Part shown: positions 9,522 through 18,828 of the stretch, piece by piece
How the letters are laid out: each line of letters opens with the position of its first letter
Position numbering within the stretch: the first letter of the stretch is position 1
Source: Thermoanaerobaculia bacterium
GTDB lineage: Bacteria > Acidobacteriota > Thermoanaerobaculia > Multivoradales > JAHEKO01
NCBI GenBank assembly: GCA_947259925.1
Contig: CAMYOG010000032.1
Span: forward strand, 1-61,468
DNA length: 61,468 nucleotides
Direction: 5' to 3'
Notes under the pieces: generated by a model
Databases searched by the model: none
Told to the model about the DNA's origin: nothing
What the model saw: only the letters and a program-made list of their open reading frames with translations
Made by a program: the position numbers and the translations under genes

Positions 9522-12200
9522 ATGATCGGGCGCTCGCTCGCGCACTACCGGATTCTCCGCGAGCTGGGAAGCGGCGGCATGGGGACCGTCTATCTCGCCG
9601 AGGACACCACGCTCGGGCGCCAGGTGGCCTTGAAGGTGCTGCCCGACGAAGTGGCCGGAGACGCCTCCCGACTCGAGCGTTTCGAGCGCGAGGCGCGCAC
9701 GGTTGCGAGCTTCAACCACCCGAACATCGTCACTCTCCATACGGTGGAGGAGTCGGACGGCATTCGCTTCCTGACCATGGAGCACGTCGAGGGCAAGACC
9801 CTCGACCGTCTGATTCCGAGTGGCGGTATGGAGCTGCCGGGGCTGTTCGAGATCGCGATACCGCTGGCCGACGCTCTGTCTGCGGCGCACGCCGGTGGGA
9901 TCACCCACCGCGATCTCAAGCCGGCGAACGTGATGGTGACCGACGACGGACGGGTCAAGATCCTCGACTTCGGCCTCGCCAAGCCGGTGGCGAGCGTGGT
10001 CGGCTCGGAAGAGGCGACCCTGGCCGCGGCGGAGGCGCTGACCCAGGACGGAACCCTGGTCGGCACCGTCCCCTACATGTCGCCCGAGCAGATCGAAGGC
10101 AAATCGGTCGATGCCCGCAGCGACATCTTTTCGCTCGGTGTCCTCCTCTACCAGATGGCGACCGGGCAGCATCCGTTCAGCGGCGACAGCTCGACCTCTC
10201 TGTTGGCCTCGATCCTCAAGGACGAGCCCCGGCCGGTGCTGGAGCACAGGGTCGAGCTGCCCAGGCAGCTCGACCGGATCGTGCATCACTGCCTGGAGAA
10301 GGACCCTCGCCGCCGCTTTCAGAGCGCGCTCGACGTTCGCAACGAGCTCGAAGCGCTGAAGAGGGAAGAGGAGAGCCAGGTTCCCTCGAGGTCGGTCGTA
10401 CGCCCGGCGCCGAGTCCGGCACGGCCCGCCGCCGTGAGCAGAGGGACCTGGCTCGGTGGGCTCGCCCTCGTGGCGCTGGCGGTAGTCGCCGGTCTCTGGC
10501 TGATCAGGGACTCCGGCACCGACCCGGACGGTTCGGCGGCGACAGTCGTCGAGTCCGAGCGCGAGATGGTCGTCGTGCTGCCGTTCGAGAATCTCGGTGC
10601 CGCCGAGGACGAGTACTTCGCCGCCGGTATCGCCGAGGAGATCACCAGCCGGCTCGCTTCGGCCGGGGGACTCGGGGTTATCTCACGTAACAGCGCCCGC
10701 CGCTACGCCGGCACCCAGAAGTCGATCCAGGAGATCGGCGCCGAGCTCGGCGTCGGCTACGTCCTCGAGGGCACGGTCCGCTGGGCCCGCGAGAACGACA
10801 GGAGCCGCGTGCGCATCACGCCGCAGCTGATCCGGGTCGCCGACGATCGCCAGCTCTGGGCCGACACCTACGATCACGTCCTCGAGAACATCTTCGAAGT
10901 GCAGAGCGACATCGCCGGTCGGGTGATCGAGCAGCTCGGTGTCACGCTCGGCGACCGCGAGCGAGAGATGGTGGAGAGCCGCCCGACCGAGAACCTGGAG
11001 GCCTACCAGGCGTACCTTCGCGGACTGGACTCGACGGGCCGGCGGACCTACTCCAAGGACGATCGGCTGCTGGAAGTACAGATGTTCGAGCGTGCCGTCG
11101 AGCTCGATCCCGGCTTCGTCCAGGCGTGGGCCCAGCTCGCCATGGCACACGCCGCTCTGATGAATCTCGGCTACGACAACTCACCGGAGCGACTCGCAGC
11201 CTCGCGTGCCGCGGTGGATCGCGCCCTGGAGATCGAGCCCGAGAGCCCCGAGGCGCATATCGCGCTCGTCTACCACTACTACTGGGGCAAGCGTGACTAC
11301 GACGCGGCGCTCGCCACTCTGGCGGACGCCGAGAAGCTGGCGCCAGGCGAGGGCCGACTGCTGCGCGCCAACGCCTGGATCGCCCGACGCCAGGGTAGAT
11401 GGGACGATGCGATCCACTTCGCGACCGAGGCGGCACGGCTCGACCCTGTGGCGAGCGACCTGCCGCGGGAGCTGGGCGTGATGTTCCTCTCTACCAGGGA
11501 CGCCGAGAGCGCGATCGAAGCGCTCGATCGATCGATTGCACTCGCTCCCGATCAGCAGGCGGCGTACGCGCTCAAGGCCCTGGTCCACTGGCAAGAGGGT
11601 GACCTGACGGCGGGTCGGGCGGCACTCGAGGAGCTGCCGGGCGAGGAGAGCACATTCTCGGCGTGGTTCTCGTTCCTCCAGGCCTTCTACGAGCGTGACT
11701 GGGACGCCGCGGCCCAGGCGGTCACGAGGCTCCCCGGGGGCCTCCTGGTCGTCACGCCGGACGTGCGGCCGGCGCGGGCGCAACTGCTCGCGGATGTCGA
11801 AGCGCGCCGAGGGAACCGGCAGCTCGCCGCGACACTCTGGCGGCAGGCGCGGGCGGAGTTGGAGGCCGCGCTGGAACGGTCACCGGACGACGCTCGCCTC
11901 CACGGCTCGCTCGGTCGCGCTCTGGCCGGCCTCGGCGACCGCGAGGCGGCCCTGGCGGCCGGTAGGCGGGCGGTCGAGCTCTATCCGCTAGGGAGGGACG
12001 CGCTGCACGGAAGTCGCTCCCACTTCGAGCTGGCGGCCATCGCGACGACGGTTGGCGACGCTGAGCTCGCCCTCGAACAGCTCGAGATCCTCCTGACGGC
12101 CAATACCTGGTTTAGCGTCCCGCTTCTCCGACTCGATCCTACGTTCGAACCGCTCTGGAACGACCCGGGCTTCGAGGCCCTGGGCGCGCGTTTCGAGTAG
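9522..12200 (+). CDS. Receptor-type Ser/Thr protein kinase with TolB/FlgO-like and TPR domains
   Basis: 892 residues. The N-terminal kinase domain has the glycine loop GSGGMG (about 16-21), catalytic Lys38 in VALKVLPDE, HRDLKPANV near 129, intact DFGLAKPV, and GTVPYMSPEQIEGKSVDARSD. A basic linker is followed by one transmembrane helix near 308-327 (GGLALVALAVVAGLWLI). Then comes the FlgO/TolB-like segment VVLPFENLGAAEDEYFAAGI with GYVLEGTVRW, then TPR-like helices to the C-terminus. This is the common kinase-TM-TPR sensor design of Acidobacteriota-type genomes. It begins 49 nt after the FG-GAP/TPR operon and may be its regulator (inference). Confidence 0.93.
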   Translation: MIGRSLAHYRILRELGSGGMGTVYLAEDTTLGRQVALKVLPDEVAGDASRLERFEREARTVASFNHPNIVTLHTVEESDGIRFLTMEHVEGKTLDRLIPSGGMELPGLFEIAIPLADALSAAHAGGITHRDLKPANVMVTDDGRVKILDFGLAKPVASVVGSEEATLAAAEALTQDGTLVGTVPYMSPEQIEGKSVDARSDIFSLGVLLYQMATGQHPFSGDSSTSLLASILKDEPRPVLEHRVELPRQLDRIVHHCLEKDPRRRFQSALDVRNELEALKREEESQVPSRSVVRPAPSPARPAAVSRGTWLGGLALVALAVVAGLWLIRDSGTDPDGSAATVVESEREMVVVLPFENLGAAEDEYFAAGIAEEITSRLASAGGLGVISRNSARRYAGTQKSIQEIGAELGVGYVLEGTVRWARENDRSRVRITPQLIRVADDRQLWADTYDHVLENIFEVQSDIAGRVIEQLGVTLGDREREMVESRPTENLEAYQAYLRGLDSTGRRTYSKDDRLLEVQMFERAVELDPGFVQAWAQLAMAHAALMNLGYDNSPERLAASRAAVDRALEIEPESPEAHIALVYHYYWGKRDYDAALATLADAEKLAPGEGRLLRANAWIARRQGRWDDAIHFATEAARLDPVASDLPRELGVMFLSTRDAESAIEALDRSIALAPDQQAAYALKALVHWQEGDLTAGRAALEELPGEESTFSAWFSFLQAFYERDWDAAAQAVTRLPGGLLVVTPDVRPARAQLLADVEARRGNRQLAATLWRQARAELEAALERSPDDARLHGSLGRALAGLGDREAALAAGRRAVELYPLGRDALHGSRSHFELAAIATTVGDAELALEQLEILLTANTWFSVPLLRLDPTFEPLWNDPGFEALGARFE

Positions 12201-12265
12201 TCGCTCTGCGACCGGATAGACTCGGCCCGCCGCACGGCGGAGCGTGGGCCACGGAGGCTATTTGG

Positions 12266-13597
12266 ATGAGTCAGGCGATCGACACCCAGAGGACCGCGGA
12301 GAGGGCCGAGACGACGGCAACCGAGGCGCTAGCGCAGCGCTACCGGGCAGTCCGGGCCTGGAGCGACACCCTCTGCGAGCCACTCGAGGTGGAGGACTAC
12401 GTCGTTCAATCGATGCCCGAGGCGAGCCCGACGAAGTGGCACCTCGCGCATACCAGCTGGTTCTTCGAGACGCTGGTCCTCGAGGCCTTTGTCGAAGGCT
12501 ACGAGGCGCCCAACCAGACCTTCAAGTATCTGTTTAACTCCTACTACAACTCGCTCGGAAAGCAGTACCTACGGCCGCAGCGAGGGCTACTGTCCCGTCC
12601 GACGGTGGCCGAGGTGCGGAGCTACCGCCGCCACATCGACGAGCGGATGGGAGAGCTCCTGGCCTCGGTCGATGACCAGACGCTGGCGAAGGTCCGGCCC
12701 GTAATCGAGATCGGGCTGCAGCACGAGCAGCAGCATCAGGAGCTGATGCTGACCGACATCAAGCACGTCTTCTCGCACAATCCACTCCGCCCGGTCTACC
12801 GGCGGGAGAAGGCCAGCGCGGCCGTCGAAGTGCCGGCCGTCGACTGGCACCGGTTCGAGGAGCGGCTGTGCGACATCGGTTCCGACGGCACCGACGGCTT
12901 CGCCTACGACAACGAGGGGCCCCGCCATCGCGTCTTCGTCGAGTCTTTCCGGATCGCTTCCCGTCTGGTCACCAGCGGCGAGTATCTCGACTTCATGCGC
13001 GACGGCGGCTACCAGCGCCCCGAGCTCTGGCTCTCGGACGGCTGGGCCGAGGTGCGGGCCGCGGGCCTCGCGGCGCCGCTCTATTGGGTCGAAGAGGGTG
13101 GTGAGTGGCTGCAGTACACCCTGGCGGGACTCCGTCCGGTCCGTGCCGAGGAGCCGGTCTGTCACGTCAGCTCGTACGAGGCCGACGCCTACGCTCGGTG
13201 GGCCGACGCCCGGCTGCCGACGGAGGCGGAGTGGGAGATCGCAGCCGACAGCGTGCTCGGCCAGGCGGTCGCCTGTGGCGACGCCGATCCGACGGCCAAC
13301 TTCGTCGAAGAAGGCCACTACCATCCGCGCCCGCTCTCGGCCGACTCCGCGTCGCGTGGTCAGTTCCTGGGCGACGTCTGGGAGTGGACCCGTAGCGCCT
13401 ATTCGCCGTATCCGGGCTACCAGCCGCCCGCGGGAGCGCTCGGGGAATACAACTCGAAGTTCATGAGCAGCCAGGTCGTTCTGCGCGGGGGTTCGTGCGC
13501 GACGCCCCGCTCGCACATCCGCACCACCTACCGGAACTTCTTCCCGCCCGATCAGCGCTGGCAGTTCTTCGGCTTTCGACTGGCCCGCGACGTTTGA
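12266..13597 (+). CDS. egtB: Ergothioneine biosynthesis sulfoxide synthase EgtB
   Basis: 443 residues, ATG 12266 with GGAGG 8 nt upstream. The N-terminal DinB-like domain carries the expected iron ligands: a His in WHLAHTSWFFET and the pair in GLQHEQQHQELML (about 150-160). The C-terminal formylglycine-generating-enzyme-like (FGE-sulfatase) domain shows CDIGSDGTDGFAYDNEGPRH, RLPTEAEWE, GDVWEWTRSAY, VVLRGGSCATPRSHIRTTYRNF and FGFRLARD. EgtB joins cysteine or gamma-glutamylcysteine to trimethylhistidine. No egtD is in the window. It is translationally coupled (TTGA) to the flavocytochrome gene. Confidence 0.93.
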   Translation: MSQAIDTQRTAERAETTATEALAQRYRAVRAWSDTLCEPLEVEDYVVQSMPEASPTKWHLAHTSWFFETLVLEAFVEGYEAPNQTFKYLFNSYYNSLGKQYLRPQRGLLSRPTVAEVRSYRRHIDERMGELLASVDDQTLAKVRPVIEIGLQHEQQHQELMLTDIKHVFSHNPLRPVYRREKASAAVEVPAVDWHRFEERLCDIGSDGTDGFAYDNEGPRHRVFVESFRIASRLVTSGEYLDFMRDGGYQRPELWLSDGWAEVRAAGLAAPLYWVEEGGEWLQYTLAGLRPVRAEEPVCHVSSYEADAYARWADARLPTEAEWEIAADSVLGQAVACGDADPTANFVEEGHYHPRPLSADSASRGQFLGDVWEWTRSAYSPYPGYQPPAGALGEYNSKFMSSQVVLRGGSCATPRSHIRTTYRNFFPPDQRWQFFGFRLARDV

Positions 13598-16053
13598 CCC
13601 GGCTCCGGTCCGCTTTCCACCGGCTCGCTCCGGTCCCAGCACTGCTGGCGATCGCCTGCTCGGCACCACAGCCGACCGACGTGCTTGTGGTCGGCGCCGG
13701 CATCTCGGGACTGTCGGCGGCTCTGGAGGCCGCCCGGGGCGGCGCCACGGTGCGGGTGGTCGAGATGTCGTCGATCTTCGGCGGTCACGCGGTGATGGCA
13801 CACGGTGGGCTGTGCATCGTCGACACGCCGGTCCAGGCGGCGGCCGGGGTCCGGGACAGCCCGGAGCTCGCCGAGCGCGACTTCCTCGAGTGGGGCGAGG
13901 ACGCCGACCGGGAGTGGGTCTCCTTTTACGTTCGCAACTCGGATGCCATGGTCCACGACTGGCTGACCGATCTGGGGATCACCTTCACCGACCACCTGTT
14001 ACAGCTGCCTGGCAACAGCGTTCCACGCTTTCACAGTCCCGCCGGCCGCGGCTTGGGTCTGGTCGAGCCGATCTACCGCGCCTGTGTCGAGCATCCGTCG
14101 ATTGAGTTCGTCTGGAACACCGCGGTCGACGGGCTGCTACGCAAGAACGGACGGGTCATCGGAGTCGAGGCCGAAGCGTTGCGGACCGGCAAGCGTCGGA
14201 AGTTCCGGGCCGAGCACACGATCCTCGCCACCGGCGGCTTTCAGAGCAACCTGGAGATGGTGCGGGAGTTCTGGCCCGAGGCGTACCCGTTTCCGGAGCG
14301 GATCCTGGTCGGCTCGGGTGTTCACTCGGTCGGGTCCGGCCATCGCCTGGCCGAAGCGTCCGGCGCCGCGCTGGTGGACATGGACCGTCAGTGGAACTAC
14401 GCCACCGGCCTGCCCGATCCGCGGTACCCGAGTACCGACCGCGGCCTCAACTCGAGCAACGGTGCTGCCGTCTGGGTGAACCTCGACGGCGAGCGGTTCG
14501 TCAACGAGACCGGCAGCACCAAGGAGAGGTTCCGGGCGCTCCTGCGTCAGAGCCCGGCGCGCTTCTGGATGATCTTCGACCAGAAGGGGAAGCGCCGTCT
14601 GTTCGTGAGCGGCTCGCACTGGGCCGATCCGGCAGTGGTCGAGCGAGTGCTCTTGAGCGATCCGGAGATCGCGCGAGTCGCGGACTCGCTCGAAGAGCTG
14701 GCACAGGCGGCCGGCCTGCCGGCCGAGACCCTGGTCCGGACCGTCGAGCGCTATAACCGGATGCTCGTTGACGGCGTCGATGAGGACTTCGGACGCTTCG
14801 GTCACGGCGGAGTCCCGTACGATTTGGCGCCCGGCTGGCAGGAGGGGCCGATTCCGCTCGACACGCCTCCGTTCTATGCGCTGTCGCTCTATCCGCTGGC
14901 CCGCAAGAGCATGGGTGGCGTGGCGATCGACGCGGACGCTCAGGTGCTCGATCGGGACGGTTCCGTCATCCCCGGGCTGTACGCGGTCGGCGAGTTGGCC
15001 GGGTTCGGGGGAATCAACGGCTGGGCGGGTCTCGAAGGGACGTTTCTCGGCCCGTCGATCGTCACCGGTCGGGTAGCCGCCCGGACCGTGCTCGCGGGCC
15101 TGGGCGTGCCGACCGGCGTGGCGGTGGAGAAGAGCAGCCCCGATCGACCGGGCGAGGCCCCAGCCGAGTTCGAGAACCGGGCCTGCACCGGGTGTCACCG
15201 CCTCGACCTCGAGATCGCCGAGTCGCGCCCGGGCTACTGGCACTTCGAGAAGACCCACACGGCGGTCCTGGAGGGCGGCCTGGCCTGCCGGGAGTGTCAC
15301 GCCGGGCTCTACCCCTATCGCGGGGACCAGCACCGCCTGGGGCCGACCGACTTGGCCGACACCTGCTCCCGCTGCCATCTGGCTAGGCTAGAGGCCGCCG
15401 ACCCGGTCGTCGAGCAAGGTGGGCCAATCGGTCGGGTTGGACGCGTCGTCCAGGACCACGCCGGTGGTGAGGTCGACCGAATCGTCGGGGTCCTCACCGA
15501 ACATCTCGTAGCTCCGCCGCCCTCCGGCGGTCACCGTCAGGTGGATTGTCCCGGTAGCCCGGGTCAGAAACGCCATGCGCGCGTCGTCGCTATTGAACTC
15601 GGCGAAGATCGCGGCGCCGGTCAGGTCGGGGAGATGGTGGCGGCTGTCGGGGTCGGACGAGACGATCAGCTCGCGCGGGTCGAGCCGGTCGACCCGCTCC
15701 CACTGCGTACCGTTTTGACTGCCGTGGTGCGCCGCGCGCATCACCTGACAGCTCTCTTCCATCAGCCGCTCCGAGTCGAAGAACGACCAGTTCTCGAGCT
15801 GGGAATCGGCGGCGCTGACCATCCGGAAGTTGCGCCAGGCGAGACGGGTCATGATCGACAGGTGGTTGGTGTTGAAGACGTTGGCGTCCTCGAGCTGACG
15901 GACCAGTCCGTTGGTCGGGCCGAGCAGCTCCAGAAACGGCGCGTCCGGGTCGACCTCCGGGTTCTGATCGCCCGGCTGGGTGGTGAGGGCGCCGTCCGGA
16001 TACCAGCGGCTGTAGCCCGAGAGGAAGGTCGTGTTCGTGTCCTGGTCCTCTAG
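13594..16053 (+). CDS. Lipoprotein flavocytochrome c (FAD-binding fumarate/urocanate-reductase family) with three C-terminal haem sites
   Basis: The start TTG 13594 overlaps the egtB stop as TTGA. The N-terminus ends LLAIAC (Cys22), suggesting lipid anchoring. The FAD-binding_2 domain shows DVLVVGAGISGLSAALEAA, RVVEMSSIFGGHAVM, ILATGGFQSN and LYAVGELAGFGGINGWAG. After it come three haem c motifs, CTGCH (near 531), CRECH and CSRCH (near 590). This is a periplasmic reductase design like fumarate or urocanate reductases, but with haems at the C-terminus. The substrate is unknown. No stop follows CSRCH in this frame, so the frame runs about 660 nt antisense to the next gene; both other frames stop within a few codons (15383-15391). 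I believe the functional protein ends near 15390 and that a base may be missing there. Confidence 0.85.
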   Translation: MTRLRSAFHRLAPVPALLAIACSAPQPTDVLVVGAGISGLSAALEAARGGATVRVVEMSSIFGGHAVMAHGGLCIVDTPVQAAAGVRDSPELAERDFLEWGEDADREWVSFYVRNSDAMVHDWLTDLGITFTDHLLQLPGNSVPRFHSPAGRGLGLVEPIYRACVEHPSIEFVWNTAVDGLLRKNGRVIGVEAEALRTGKRRKFRAEHTILATGGFQSNLEMVREFWPEAYPFPERILVGSGVHSVGSGHRLAEASGAALVDMDRQWNYATGLPDPRYPSTDRGLNSSNGAAVWVNLDGERFVNETGSTKERFRALLRQSPARFWMIFDQKGKRRLFVSGSHWADPAVVERVLLSDPEIARVADSLEELAQAAGLPAETLVRTVERYNRMLVDGVDEDFGRFGHGGVPYDLAPGWQEGPIPLDTPPFYALSLYPLARKSMGGVAIDADAQVLDRDGSVIPGLYAVGELAGFGGINGWAGLEGTFLGPSIVTGRVAARTVLAGLGVPTGVAVEKSSPDRPGEAPAEFENRACTGCHRLDLEIAESRPGYWHFEKTHTAVLEGGLACRECHAGLYPYRGDQHRLGPTDLADTCSRCHLARLEAADPVVEQGGPIGRVGRVVQDHAGGEVDRIVGVLTEHLVAPPPSGGHRQVDCPGSPGQKRHARVVAIELGEDRGAGQVGEMVAAVGVGRDDQLARVEPVDPLPLRTVLTAVVRRAHHLTALFHQPLRVEERPVLELGIGGADHPEVAPGETGHDRQVVGVEDVGVLELTDQSVGRAEQLQKRRVRVDLRVLIARLGGEGAVRIPAAVAREEGRVRVLVL

Positions 16054-16368
16054 CCTGCCGATCAGCTGCCGGTAGGTCGCCGGGCCCAGACCGAACTCGT
16101 GCCAGAACGGAGCGAGGGTCGCCTCGGCGATGGTCTTCTGGTTGGCCAGGCTGTTGCCGCCGTTGAAATGGTCGCTGTGCGGGTGGGTGATGATCAGCTG
16201 CTCGACCGTGCCGTCGAGACCGAGATCGTCGAGCAGGGCGATGAGCTTGCTCGGTCGGGTCGCGTCGATCACGATGACGCTGCCGCCGGGAGAGATAACG
16301 ATCGAGCTGTCTCCCTGGCCGACGCTCAGCATGTAGACGTGGAGGTTGCCGTCCGGGTTGGTGATCAT
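15388..16368 (-). CDS. MBL-fold metallohydrolase, ComEC C-terminal-like
   Basis: 326 residues. Features are the N-terminus LHVYMLSVGQGDSSIVISPGG, the metal-binding motif THPHSDHFNGG, HHGSQNGTQ, and IVSSDPDSRHHLP. These match the metallo-beta-lactamase hydrolase domain found alone or at the end of ComEC. It has no signal peptide or transmembrane helices, so it is likely cytoplasmic. It begins 4 nt after the stop of the upstream minus-strand gene (16373-16978) and is probably cotranscribed with it. The 3' end converges on the flavocytochrome gene. Confidence 0.88.
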   Translation of the reverse strand: MITNPDGNLHVYMLSVGQGDSSIVISPGGSVIVIDATRPSKLIALLDDLGLDGTVEQLIITHPHSDHFNGGNSLANQKTIAEATLAPFWHEFGLGPATYRQLIGRLEDQDTNTTFLSGYSRWYPDGALTTQPGDQNPEVDPDAPFLELLGPTNGLVRQLEDANVFNTNHLSIMTRLAWRNFRMVSAADSQLENWSFFDSERLMEESCQVMRAAHHGSQNGTQWERVDRLDPRELIVSSDPDSRHHLPDLTGAAIFAEFNSDDARMAFLTRATGTIHLTVTAGGRRSYEMFGEDPDDSVDLTTGVVLDDASNPTDWPTLLDDRVGGL

Positions 16369-16372
16369 GGCG

Positions 16373-16978
16373 CTAGCGCCCTCCCTTCCGTTGGACCTTG
16401 GCGAAGAACTCGGGCGCCGGCTCGCCCTTGCTCATCTTGATCTTCCTGAATCGCTGCTGGCGGAGGCTCTTGGCCGGATCGACGCTCTTGGCCTCGTAGC
16501 GCTCGAGGGCCGAACGGAGCTCCCGGCGTTGGGTGGCGCGCTCACGGGTCGCCTGGCGGCGGTCCTCGGGAGGGGCGGCGCCCCGCGACCTGATCCGCGG
16601 TTCGCTCACCTCGGCGGTCTCGCGCACCACCCTCTCGACCGGCTCGAGCTCCGCTTCGAGATCAGCCGCCGCCAGGTAGCCCGATCCGCGGAACTTCCGC
16701 CAGTCGTGGGTGCTCGAGAAGATCGCCAGGAACGCCTGGCGGAGCTTCCCCGCGTCGTGCGGGTGGCGGTAGTCGTAGGTCTCCTCGAACTGCCGGAAGT
16801 CGGGCTCGGTGCAGTCCAGATCGAGGCCGTCGGGGAAGTCGACCAGCGCCCGATGGGCGATCTGGCCCTCGGCGGCCAGCCGTTCGAGGTGGGCGGTGGG
16901 CAGAAAGGCCACCAGCCGGAAGTCCCCAGCGTGGCACTCGTAGTAATAGACAGGCTCGTCCGGGACCGAGATAGCCAT
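16373..16978 (-). CDS. Hypothetical protein, basic C-terminus
   Basis: 201 residues, ATG 16978. I do not recognise a family. The N-terminal half is mixed (VYYYECHAGDFRLVAFLPTA, a Tyr-rich start). The C-terminal 80 residues are rich in Arg, Lys and Glu (RRQATRERATQRRELRSALE) and probably helical or nucleic-acid binding. It has no signal peptide. It lies immediately upstream of the MBL-fold gene on the same strand, so the two probably act together. Confidence 0.7.
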   Translation of the reverse strand: MAISVPDEPVYYYECHAGDFRLVAFLPTAHLERLAAEGQIAHRALVDFPDGLDLDCTEPDFRQFEETYDYRHPHDAGKLRQAFLAIFSSTHDWRKFRGSGYLAAADLEAELEPVERVVRETAEVSEPRIRSRGAAPPEDRRQATRERATQRRELRSALERYEAKSVDPAKSLRQQRFRKIKMSKGEPAPEFFAKVQRKGGR

Positions 16979-17058
16979 GGCATACCCCCTTTAACTATTT
17001 AGACGGACTTCTTTTGGGATTCTACTCCCGGTCCTCCTTCGCATAAACTCGGCGTTCC

Positions 17059-18828
17059 GTGTCACTCGAAGCGATCCTGGTGCTGGCGATCCTGATCGGT
17101 GCGGTCGCCCTCTTCATTTCGGAGAAGTTCCCGATCGACTTCGTGGCGTTGCTCGTCCTCGGAACGCTGCTCGGTCTCAAGCTGGTCACGCCCGAGGAGG
17201 GGATCTCCGGATTCAGCAACCCGGCGACGGTGACCGTCGCGGCGATGTTCATTTTGAGCGCGGGGCTTCAGAAGACCGGCGCGACGGCCGCGATCGGCCA
17301 CCTGATGGTCCGGTTCGGCAAGAGCTACTTCACCGCTCTGGTGGTGATCATGGGGACGATCACGGTCATCTCGGCGTTCGTCAACAACACCGCGGCGGTA
17401 GCGGTCTTCATTCCGCTGGTGATGGTGGTCGCCAACCGGCGGAAGATCGCCGCCTCGCGGCTCCTGATTCCGCTCTCCTACGCCTCGCAGTTCGGCGGCG
17501 TCTGCACGCTGGTCGGAACCTCGACCAACCTCCTGGTCAGCTCGATCTCGGACCGCGCCGGCTATGGCGCCTTCAGCATGTTCGAGTTCTCCCGCATGGG
17601 TCTGATCCTGTTCGCGGCGGGCGTCCTCTTCTTCCTGATCTTCGGCCGTTGGCTGCTGCCCGAGCGCAAGGCTCAGGAGCTGGCGGTGACCTATCAGCTC
17701 GGCGAGTACATCACCGAGCTGCGGGTCGGGGAGAGGTCGCCGCTGATCGGACGCTCGGTGCTGGAGAGCCGGCTGGGCGAAGACCACGACGTCACCGTCC
17801 TGCGTCTCCTGCACGTGAAAGAGGCGGTCTGGGCGCCGCTGCGCCAAGCGCTCCAGCAGGGTGACGTGCTGCTGGTGCGCGGCAAGCTGCGCGAGCTGAT
17901 GCGGCTCCGCGACACGGCGAAGCTCGAGCTGAACGCCGAGTTCAAGCTGCGCGACGAGACCCTGCAGACCGAAGATCTGCGACTCGTCCAGGCGCTGGTC
18001 GCACCCGGCTCGGAGCTGATCGGCAGTAACCTGAAGGAGCTCGACTTCCGGAATCGCTACAAGGCTCTGGTACTGGCGGTCCAGCGGCGCGGCGAGACCA
18101 TCCGCGACAAGCTCAACTCGGTGCGATTCGGACTGGGCGATGCCCTGCTGATCCAGGCGCACGAAGCACAGATCAAGGCACTCCGGAGCGACAAGGACTT
18201 CATCGTCCTCGACGAGGTGCCGGGGGGAGTCGCCCTCAAGCACAAGGCCCCGGTGGTGATGGCGATCCTCGCCGCCGTGGTCGGCCTGGCGGCCTTCAAC
18301 GTGCTGCCGATCGTGATCACCTCGATCCTCGGCTGCCTGGCGATGGTGCTCACCCGCTGCCTGCGGGTGGAGGAGGCGTACAACGCGATCAACTGGCAGG
18401 TGATCTTTCTGCTCGGCGGCATCCTGCCGCTCGGGATCGCCATGCAGAAGACGGGTGCCGCCGGCTTCATCGCCGGCAACGCGGTCGGGACGGTCGGTCA
18501 CCTCGGACCGGTCGCCGTGCTGGCGGTGGTCTACCTGATGACCTCGGTCATGACCGACACCATGAGCAACAACGCCGCCGCCGTCCTGCTGGCCCCGATC
18601 GCGATCTCGACCGCCGAGCAGGTGGGCGTCGACCCGCGACCGTTCCTGATGGCGATCACCTTCGCCGCCTCGACCGGTTTCTCGACCCCAGTCGGCTACC
18701 AGACCAACACGATGATCTACAACCCCGGGGGCTACAAGTACACCGACTTCCTGCGCACCGGCGTGCCCCTCAGCATCGTGTTCTGGATCCTGTCGGTGAC
18801 CTTCATCCCCCGGTTCTGGAGCTTCTGA
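17059..18828 (+). CDS. SLC13/DASS-type anion permease with two RCK_C (TrkA-C) domains
   Basis: 589 residues from GTG 17059. Hydrophobic helices run from the first residues. The family's paired signatures are present: SAFVNNTAAVAVFIPLV in the first half and MTDTMSNNAAAVLLAPIA in the second, with GTSTNLLV and FSTPVGYQTNTMIYNPGGY. The loop between the two membrane halves (about 210-390) contains two TrkA-C-like regulatory modules (SPLIGRSVLESRLGEDHDVT and SELIGSNLKELDFRNRYKAL). This is a common design for sulfate, dicarboxylate or unknown-anion uptake systems. The substrate cannot be read from sequence. Confidence 0.92.
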   Translation: MSLEAILVLAILIGAVALFISEKFPIDFVALLVLGTLLGLKLVTPEEGISGFSNPATVTVAAMFILSAGLQKTGATAAIGHLMVRFGKSYFTALVVIMGTITVISAFVNNTAAVAVFIPLVMVVANRRKIAASRLLIPLSYASQFGGVCTLVGTSTNLLVSSISDRAGYGAFSMFEFSRMGLILFAAGVLFFLIFGRWLLPERKAQELAVTYQLGEYITELRVGERSPLIGRSVLESRLGEDHDVTVLRLLHVKEAVWAPLRQALQQGDVLLVRGKLRELMRLRDTAKLELNAEFKLRDETLQTEDLRLVQALVAPGSELIGSNLKELDFRNRYKALVLAVQRRGETIRDKLNSVRFGLGDALLIQAHEAQIKALRSDKDFIVLDEVPGGVALKHKAPVVMAILAAVVGLAAFNVLPIVITSILGCLAMVLTRCLRVEEAYNAINWQVIFLLGGILPLGIAMQKTGAAGFIAGNAVGTVGHLGPVAVLAVVYLMTSVMTDTMSNNAAAVLLAPIAISTAEQVGVDPRPFLMAITFAASTGFSTPVGYQTNTMIYNPGGYKYTDFLRTGVPLSIVFWILSVTFIPRFWSF

